Shown here: positions 7,810-12,462 of the stretch, piece after piece
How the letters are laid out: the number at the start of each line of letters is the position of its first letter
Position numbering within the stretch: position 1 is the first letter of the stretch
Assembly: GCA_020047885.1 (NCBI GenBank)
Contig: JAIFNF010000218.1
Coordinates: 1-12,462 of the forward strand
From: Gammaproteobacteria bacterium
GTDB lineage: Bacteria > Pseudomonadota > Gammaproteobacteria > Competibacterales > Competibacteraceae
Length of the DNA: 12,462 bases
Reading direction: 5' to 3'
Notes under the pieces: generated by a model
The model's input: the letters and a program-made list of their open reading frames with translations, nothing else
Told to the model about the DNA's origin: nothing
The model's database searches: none
Made by a program: the position numbers and the translations under genes

Positions 7810-9339
7810 TCAAAGTGTCGCGTGGGGATGGAGATTGGCGTAAACCGGCAAGGTGAAATAAAACGATGCACCGTGATCCGGATTGGGCGTCGCCCAGATC
7901 TGTCCGCCCTGCGCTTCAATCATCGAGCGACTGACGGATAAACCCAAACCTATACCGCCCGGCTTGGTGGTGAAAAACGGCCGAAACAACTGCTCAATGA
8001 CCCCCGGACTGAAGCCATGGCCACAGTCACGAATCGTCACCTGCACCCGGTCAGGACTGGCCAGGGCGGTTTGCACCGTCAACCGGCGTGAACCCTCCGG
8101 CGTCCCCTGCATCGCCTCAATCGCATTGCGGATCAAATACACCCCAACCAGTTGCACCTGCAGGTCGTCCGCCAACACCGTCGGCAAGGATTCGGCCAAT
8201 TCCAGACGCAAATCAATCCGCGCCTGGCGCAATTCCAGTTGAGCGTAGTAAATGACCGCATGGATCAGGATATTGATGTCCAGCGGCGTCCGGGTCAGGT
8301 CGTGTCGCCGCACCAGTTCCCGTAAGTGACGGATAATTTCACCCGCACGCAAACCCTGATTCATCACTTCTTCAAACGTCCCCCGGAGTTCACGGGGATC
8401 AGCCTGACCCCGGTGCAGCAGGGTCAGGCACGCCTGGGTATAGGCGACAATCGCGGTTAACGGTTGATTCAGTTCGTGCGCCAGGTTCGACGCCAGTTCG
8501 ACGGCCAGGCTGAGGCGTGCCATCCGCGCCAGATCGACCTGTTGCCGTCGCAACTGATCTTCGGCCCGTTTGCGGTCGGTAATATCTTCCGCCAATCCCG
8601 CAATTCGGTAAACGTGACCGGTCTCATCGCGCACCGGAAAGCCGCGATCCCAAATCCAGCGCATCTGCCCATCAGACCGGATGATCCGATATTCCACATT
8701 GAGATGACCCTGTTGATGTTTATCAATGTGCGCGGCATGAATGCGCGGGCGATCATCAGGATGCACGGCTTCCAGCCAGTCCAGCGGCCGGTCGTGAAAG
8801 CTCTGCACCGGCCGTCCCCAGATGTCTTCGTAGGCCGGACTGACGTAGAGCAACCGCTCCTCATCGATGCCATACACCCAGAACACTTCGCGAATATGCT
8901 CGGCCAACTGGCGAAAGCGCTCCTCCGTATCACGCCGGGCGATTTCCGTCTGCATCCGCGCCGCGATCTGCTGCTCCAGGGCGCGATTCATGGTCAACAA
9001 TTCGGCGGTGCGTTCCTGAACGCGGGTTTCCAGATCATCGCGGGCGCGCCGTAATTGCTCTTCCGTCTGTTCATGCGCCTGGCGGGCGCGGTGCGCATTG
9101 TGGATATGCCGACGCAGCAGACCGTATCCGAGGCTGCCACTGGCGATCACGAATGCGGTATCTTTCAACACGGTCGGCAGCAGCGCCGGTGCGGCGTGGC
9201 CCATCCACACCGTCAGCGCCCAGTCGCCGATGAGGAACCACAACAGGCCGGTCGCGATGTAGAGCAGACTGATCAAGGTGGCGCGGCGGTCGTGGTGCAG
9301 ACCCTCCAGCCAGTGGTAGATCGTGGCGGCGGGTGACAT
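7810..9339 (-). CDS. PAS-domain sensor histidine kinase, membrane-bound (second kinase of the operon)
   Basis: A 509-residue membrane histidine kinase. Two hydrophobic helices (about 20-39 and 53-75) flank a short loop, so little extracytoplasmic sensing domain is present. A coiled coil (about 85-145) leads to a PAS domain (about 145-260) of the PAS_3 type, with YVSPAYEDIWG, HPDDR, WIWDRGFPVRDE and the terminal EDITDRKRAE. The kinase core has LAHELNQPLTAI with phospho-acceptor His288, the N-box LIRNAIEAM (Asn405), G1 box DCGHG (Asp438), F-box PFFTTK and G2 box GIGLGLS. All are intact and of the FixL/TodS-like class. There is no attached receiver domain, so it should signal to the adjacent regulator. 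The ATG at 9339 overlaps the previous stop by 1 nt (TGATG); a GTG at 9342 would overlap by 4 nt. Confidence 0.93.
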   Translation of the reverse strand: MSPAATIYHWLEGLHHDRRATLISLLYIATGLLWFLIGDWALTVWMGHAAPALLPTVLKDTAFVIASGSLGYGLLRRHIHNAHRARQAHEQTEEQLRRARDDLETRVQERTAELLTMNRALEQQIAARMQTEIARRDTEERFRQLAEHIREVFWVYGIDEERLLYVSPAYEDIWGRPVQSFHDRPLDWLEAVHPDDRPRIHAAHIDKHQQGHLNVEYRIIRSDGQMRWIWDRGFPVRDETGHVYRIAGLAEDITDRKRAEDQLRRQQVDLARMARLSLAVELASNLAHELNQPLTAIVAYTQACLTLLHRGQADPRELRGTFEEVMNQGLRAGEIIRHLRELVRRHDLTRTPLDINILIHAVIYYAQLELRQARIDLRLELAESLPTVLADDLQVQLVGVYLIRNAIEAMQGTPEGSRRLTVQTALASPDRVQVTIRDCGHGFSPGVIEQLFRPFFTTKPGGIGLGLSVSRSMIEAQGGQIWATPNPDHGASFYFTLPVYANLHPHATL

Positions 9340-10838
9340 CACAACGGGATCTCGGTCGTTGCGACCGGCAGCGCCACGGGATTCGCCAGTTCGGCACGTT
9401 CAGCGTAATGGGTCAGCGGCAGGGTAAAGTGGAATGTCACCCCCCGGTCGGTATTAGGCACGGCCCATAGCCGTCCGCCATGCGCCTCGACAATGGCCTG
9501 GCTGATCGATAGCCCCAGGCCCAGGCCGTCCGGCTTAGTGGTGAAAAAGGGGTGCAGCAACTGACCTACCGTATCGGGATGCAGGCCCGAACCGGTGTCT
9601 TGAACCCGGATTTCCACGGCGTCCGGGTTCGCATGAGCGGAGATGGCGATCAGGCCAGCGCCCTGGCTGTCGCTCATGGCGTCGATGGCGTTGCGCACCA
9701 GATTAAGAATGACCTGTTGGACTTGTAAGCCATCCGCCAACACCGGGGGTAGTTCCGAAGAGACGTCATAGTGGATCGGGATGGCGTAGTGCTGGGCTTC
9801 AAGGTTCAGAAAGTCAGCAATTTCATTGAGCAATGCCTCGATCCGCACGGGGGCGTACTGGGATGAACCCTGGCGGGCGAAGCGGCGAATTTTCTGAATG
9901 ATGGCGCTGGCACGGGTACTCTGCGCGGCGATTTTTTCCAGGGTTTCGCGGATCTCGGCCGGTTCAAACTCGCCACTGCGCACCTGGGCGAGGCCGGCTT
10001 CGGTATAGAGACCGATCGCGGTCATCGGCTGATTGATTTCATGGACCAGACCGGAGGCCATTTCGCCCAGGGTATTCAGCCGCGAGGCGTGCGCCAGGAG
10101 CGTCTGCTGGCGCTGGGCGGTCGCGGAGATGCGCTCTTCCTCAGCCAGTGCGGCGACCAGTTGCCGGTAATGCGTCTCGGCCTGTTGCCTGGCGGCGGCA
10201 AAGGATTGCGCCAGTTCGCCGTTACTCAGCGCCAGGCGCAACGACTGGGTCAAGGTTTGGTGGTAACGGTGCGCCGCGGCCATGACCAGCAACAAATACA
10301 GGAGTCCGGCAGCGCCCATGGTGGCGCGCATCATGTCGTCCTGCACTAACAGCCAGAGTAACGGGGGCAACGCCAGTGGCATCGCGTAAGCCCGATACGT
10401 CATCGGCACCGGGGTCATGGTCAGCACCCCGCTCATCAGGACGCCGCCCAGCACCAGCGCAATAAAGGCGTCGTAGACGACCGAGGGGGAGAGAGTGAAC
10501 AGGATGAGCGTTCCCCCCCAGCAGCACCCACTGGCGGCGCAGGCGACGGTATAACAGATGGCCCAGCGCGTCGGTTCGTCGTCGGCATTGGCGCAGCGGC
10601 GGAACGCGACCGTCAGCGCCAGTCGAATCAGTAGCGTCGTTTCCAGCAGCATTAGCCAGATCAGCAGTACCGGATGCGGAATCACGTTCCAGAGCATCGC
10701 CGTCAACATCGGGGCAATCAGCAAGCCGGCGATGAAGCCCAAGGGTGCCTGGTCGTAAAGCAGGCGCACTTGTTGGGCGTGGACTTGTCGGGTCAGCGGG
10801 TCATCGGCAATCCCGCTGAAGAAGACCGGAATAGTCAC
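9339..10838 (-). CDS. Sensor histidine kinase with six-helix membrane domain (first kinase of the operon)
   Basis: A 499-residue membrane histidine kinase. The N-terminal half holds about six hydrophobic segments (near 33-50, 54-78, 93-115, 122-140, 150-166 and 172-190) with very short loops, suggesting that it senses something in or at the membrane. A coiled coil (about 200-245) connects to the kinase core: LVHEINQPMTAI with His266, N-box LNLVRNAIDAM (Asn383), G1 box DTGSG (Asp414), PFFTTKP and GLGLGLS. All catalytic boxes are intact. It has no PAS and no receiver domain. The core resembles that of the next kinase closely in motif and ending (GGRLWAVPN versus GGQIWATPN), but the input halves are unrelated. 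It begins with GTG at 10838, overlapping the upstream TGA by 4 nt (GTGA), with no clear ribosome binding site, so translation is likely coupled. I do not recognise the six-helix domain as a named sensor family. Confidence 0.92.
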   Translation of the reverse strand: MTIPVFFSGIADDPLTRQVHAQQVRLLYDQAPLGFIAGLLIAPMLTAMLWNVIPHPVLLIWLMLLETTLLIRLALTVAFRRCANADDEPTRWAICYTVACAASGCCWGGTLILFTLSPSVVYDAFIALVLGGVLMSGVLTMTPVPMTYRAYAMPLALPPLLWLLVQDDMMRATMGAAGLLYLLLVMAAAHRYHQTLTQSLRLALSNGELAQSFAAARQQAETHYRQLVAALAEEERISATAQRQQTLLAHASRLNTLGEMASGLVHEINQPMTAIGLYTEAGLAQVRSGEFEPAEIRETLEKIAAQSTRASAIIQKIRRFARQGSSQYAPVRIEALLNEIADFLNLEAQHYAIPIHYDVSSELPPVLADGLQVQQVILNLVRNAIDAMSDSQGAGLIAISAHANPDAVEIRVQDTGSGLHPDTVGQLLHPFFTTKPDGLGLGLSISQAIVEAHGGRLWAVPNTDRGVTFHFTLPLTHYAERAELANPVALPVATTEIPL

Positions 10839-11155
10839 CGGGAGCGGGAGCGCGAACGTTTTTTCCGGCGCGGCGGGGGAGGCTCCCGGTGATCTTCCAG
10901 CAAGAGCGGGCCGGGTTCGACCGTGTAGTCCCCGTCGATGATTTCCGGTGTCACACCTTGCTCTTGCATCCGGCGCTCAAACTGCCGAAATTTCCACCAC
11001 AGCCAGCCGCCGGCGGCTAATCCAGCGACCAGCAACAGGCTAAACAGCGCCGAGGCGAGGACGATGCCCGCGCCTATAGCCAGGCCGGAGGTGACCGCCA
11101 ACACGCCGCGTTGGAGCCACGAGGTTTTATGCAGATGGGGAATTTGTTTGATCAT
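10835..11155 (-). CDS. Small membrane protein with basic tail, unknown function
   Basis: I do not recognise this 106-residue protein. It has a short amphipathic N-terminus, then about 38 hydrophobic residues (roughly 17-54, rich in Ala, Gly and Leu, ending GGWLWWKFR) that could be one long helix or a tight two-helix hairpin. A charged segment follows with EIIDGDYTVEPG, then a proline stretch and the tail PPPPRRKKRSRSRSR. It looks like a real gene because its ATG overlaps the TGA of the preceding small gene (ATGA) and its own TGA overlaps the GTG of the kinase gene (GTGA). A GTG at 11176 could extend it by seven residues. The position at the head of a two-component operon suggests an accessory or scaffold role for the kinases, but this is inference. 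Confidence 0.7.
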   Translation of the reverse strand: MIKQIPHLHKTSWLQRGVLAVTSGLAIGAGIVLASALFSLLLVAGLAAGGWLWWKFRQFERRMQEQGVTPEIIDGDYTVEPGPLLLEDHREPPPPRRKKRSRSRSR

Positions 11156-11232
11156 GCGCGAGCGATCCAGAACCACCAGACGATCAGGCCGATCAGGCCC
11201 AGTCCGGCGAGATTAACGATCAGGGTGATCAT
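11152..11232 (-). CDS. 26-residue membrane peptide, first gene of the operon
   Basis: A very small gene, ATG at 11232 to TGA at 11152, encodes one hydrophobic helix beginning MITLIVNLAGLGLIG and ending IVWWFWIARA. It is almost entirely membrane-spanning, with the aromatic WWFW band and one Arg at the end. An AAGG lies nine bases before the ATG, and the stop overlaps the next ATG (ATGA), which supports translation. The frame is open upstream as far as a TTG at 11340, but that extension is not hydrophobic and lacks a ribosome binding site. The LIVWWFW pattern reminds me of the membrane anchor of some cupredoxin-domain proteins, but no such domain follows here. It may instead serve mainly to start coupled translation. 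Confidence 0.5.
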   Translation of the reverse strand: MITLIVNLAGLGLIGLIVWWFWIARA

Positions 11233-11294
11233 AATGAATGGCCTTGAAGTTCGGGAGTTCGGAAAGCGTTTGTGGATAATGACATCACTTATGA

Positions 11295-11324
11295 ATTCTA
11301 CTGTTGCAGGGAGAATTACACCAA
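11295..11324 (-). promoter_or_regulatory. Possible promoter for the kinase-regulator-pncB operon
   Basis: On the minus strand, TTGGTG (11324-11319, 3 of 6) is followed by 18 nt and TAGAAT (11300-11295, 5 of 6). Transcription would begin near 11288, leaving about 56 nt before the ATG of the 26-residue gene. The weak -35 would fit a promoter that needs an activator. Confidence 0.35.
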
Positions 11325-11355
11325 CCCGGATTGCCAACAAGGCAGGAACCTCCGA

Positions 11356-11394
11356 AAGGTTAAAGAGGCGCTGATTCTGATATAGTTTAACCTT
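11356..11394. repeat. Perfect 9-bp inverted repeat, candidate operator
   Basis: AAGGTTAAA (11356-11364) and TTTAACCTT (11386-11394) are exact reverse complements separated by 21 nt. Their centres are 30 bp apart, close to three helical turns, so two bound protein units could lie on the same DNA face. The spacer contains the extended -10 element of the antiporter promoter. The arms could also form a stem in RNA, but the long loop and lack of a T-run argue against a terminator. Confidence 0.6.
11378..11386 (+). promoter_or_regulatory. Extended -10 promoter element for the antiporter gene
   Basis: TGATATAGT matches the extended -10 form TGnTATAAT with one mismatch in the hexamer. No good -35 lies upstream at 16-18 nt, as is usual for extended -10 promoters. 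Transcription would begin near 11393, about 40 nt before the ATG at 11433. The element lies almost wholly between the arms of the inverted repeat, so a protein on the repeat could block or aid it. Confidence 0.4.
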
Positions 11395-11432
11395 GATTAT
11401 TCAACAGCTTTTTTCCAAATAACGAGTTCAAC

Positions 11433-12462
11433 ATGCACGGCGCTGAAAACACGCTGGTTTTTTCGCTATTTCTCATTTTTACTGGTGCGGCGGTGTTCGC
11501 GACGCTGGCGCTGTACGCCCGGCAGGCCTTGCCGATTGCCTACATCGTGCTGGGGATCTTCATCGGCCCTTACGGCTTTAAGCTGATCGACAACGCGGTG
11601 GCTATTGAGCAGATGGCGCAGATCGGCATTATGTTTCTGCTGTTCTTGCTGGGGCTGGACCTGTCGCCGCAACGCCTCCTGCAAATGCTGCGCAAGGCGA
11701 CGCTGATCACGCTGGGCACGTCGCTGGTCTTCGCCGTGGTGAGCATCGGCGTTGCCCGGTTGTTTGACTATACCTGGAGCGAATGCCTGCTGGTCGGCGC
11801 GGCCATGACCTTTTCCAGCACGATCATTGGCCTCAAGTTGTTGCCCACCCGCACCTTGCATCATCAGCATACTGGCGAAATTATCATCAGTATTCTGTTA
11901 CTTCAGGATCTGTTGGCCATCGCTATATTGTTGCTGATCGAAGGTCTGGGCGGCCGGGGTTCTTCCGTGGGCGGCCTGGGGTTGTTGATCGTGACCCTGC
12001 CACTGCTGCTAGGCTTCGCCTGGATGGCCTCACGCTATGTGTTGATCCCGCTGATTCGCAAATTCGACAAGATTCGCGAATACATTTTTCTCATCGCGAT
12101 TGGTTGGTGTCTGGGTATTTCGCAGGTTGCTGCGGTGCTGGGGCTGTCCTACGCTATCGGCGCGTTCATCGGCGGGGTAGCGCTGGCCACCAGTCCCATT
12201 TCCCTCTACATCGCTGACAGTCTCCGACCGTTGCGCGATTTTTTCCTGGTGCTGTTTTTCTTCTCGCTCGGCGCGGGCTTTGACCTGGGGATGCTCGGCG
12301 CGGTATTCATGCCCACGCTGGTGCTGGGTCTGCTGCTGATGGTGATCAAGCCCTGGGTGTTTCGCGGTTTTCTGCAATGGGCGGGCGAGCGGCCGAGTAT
12401 CGCGATGGAAGTCGGGGTGCGGCTGGGTCAGGTCAGCGAATTTTCGCTACTGATTGCGGTGC
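11433..12462 (+). CDS. CPA2-family cation:proton antiporter (KefB/KefC-like), C-terminus beyond window
   Basis: The first 343 residues of a monovalent cation:proton antiporter of the CPA2 family, in the inner membrane. About ten or more hydrophobic segments are visible. Family marks include YIVLGIFIGPYG (37-48), MFLLFLLGLDLSP (67-79), the discontinuous-helix motif FSSTIIGLKLL (127-137), LLQDLLAI (156-163), where Gln-Asp matches the KefC QD motif with the ion-site Asp159, and GAFIGGVALA (243-252). The gene runs off the right edge, so it cannot be said whether a C-terminal RCK/TrkA-N domain follows, as in KefB and KefC. KefB/C are glutathione-adduct-gated K+ efflux systems; other family members move Na+ or K+ with different control. 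It is divergent from the kinase/pncB operon. The ribosome binding site is weak (ACGAG). Confidence 0.9.
   Translation, partial: MHGAENTLVFSLFLIFTGAAVFATLALYARQALPIAYIVLGIFIGPYGFKLIDNAVAIEQMAQIGIMFLLFLLGLDLSPQRLLQMLRKATLITLGTSLVFAVVSIGVARLFDYTWSECLLVGAAMTFSSTIIGLKLLPTRTLHHQHTGEIIISILLLQDLLAIAILLLIEGLGGRGSSVGGLGLLIVTLPLLLGFAWMASRYVLIPLIRKFDKIREYIFLIAIGWCLGISQVAAVLGLSYAIGAFIGGVALATSPISLYIADSLRPLRDFFLVLFFFSLGAGFDLGMLGAVFMPTLVLGLLLMVIKPWVFRGFLQWAGERPSIAMEVGVRLGQVSEFSLLIAV

Larger units (their letters stand above)
11233..11432. other. Divergent intergenic region between the kinase/pncB operon and the antiporter
   Basis: This 200-nt region is AT-richer than its neighbours and must hold the start sites of both transcription units. 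It contains a perfect inverted repeat, an extended -10 element on the plus strand and a -35/-10 pair on the minus strand, listed separately. A short tandem repeat AGTTCGGGAGTTCGGA is visible near 11247-11262. I see no RNA gene or terminator. Confidence 0.6.

Noticed and set aside
11393..11404. TTGATTATTCAA as an FNR/CRP-type site
   Set aside because: The half-sites TTGA and TCAA are 4 nt apart, whereas FNR boxes need 6 nt between them (TTGAT-N4-ATCAA). It overlaps the inverted repeat and is probably chance.

Overview
The window looks like chromosomal DNA of a GC-rich gammaproteobacterium. The evidence is an O2-independent ubiquinone gene pair (ubiUV), a proteobacterial tkt, purD and pncB, and FixJ/FixL-type signalling genes. 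A Competibacter-like lineage is possible, but this is an impression from gene content only. No rRNA, tRNA, CRISPR array, insertion sequence or integrase is visible. Base composition looks even throughout, so nothing points to a recent mobile island.

Layout. (1) 1-1367, minus strand: transketolase, cut by the left edge and broken near 557 by a gap of about 41 nt that removes the catalytic-His loop and shifts the frame. (2) 1368-1752: divergent intergenic region with one plausible sigma70 promoter for each direction. (3) 1753-5780, plus strand: a tight cluster purD - ubiU - ubiV - alpha/beta hydrolase. It joins purine synthesis to the two U32-family Fe-S proteins needed for anaerobic ubiquinone hydroxylation. 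(4) 11232 down to 5850, minus strand: a densely packed apparent operon. In transcription order it holds a 26-aa membrane peptide, a 106-aa membrane protein, a 6-TM histidine kinase, a 2-TM PAS histidine kinase, a FixJ-type response regulator and nicotinate phosphoribosyltransferase (pncB). Four junctions overlap by 1-4 nt or are 2 nt apart, and the pncB Shine-Dalgarno is built over the regulator's stop codon. (5) 11233-11432: divergent intergenic region holding a perfect 9-bp inverted repeat that flanks an extended -10 element. (6) 11433-12462, plus strand: the membrane domain of a CPA2 (KefB/KefC-like) cation:proton antiporter, cut by the right edge.

The most unusual part is region 4. Two sensor kinases with different input domains but similar kinase cores appear to feed one FixJ-type regulator, co-expressed with an NAD-salvage enzyme and two small membrane proteins. 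The inverted repeat upstream is a candidate operator, though nothing in the sequence proves which protein binds it. No new defence or mobile system was found; the case for novelty is this signalling/NAD-salvage operon.
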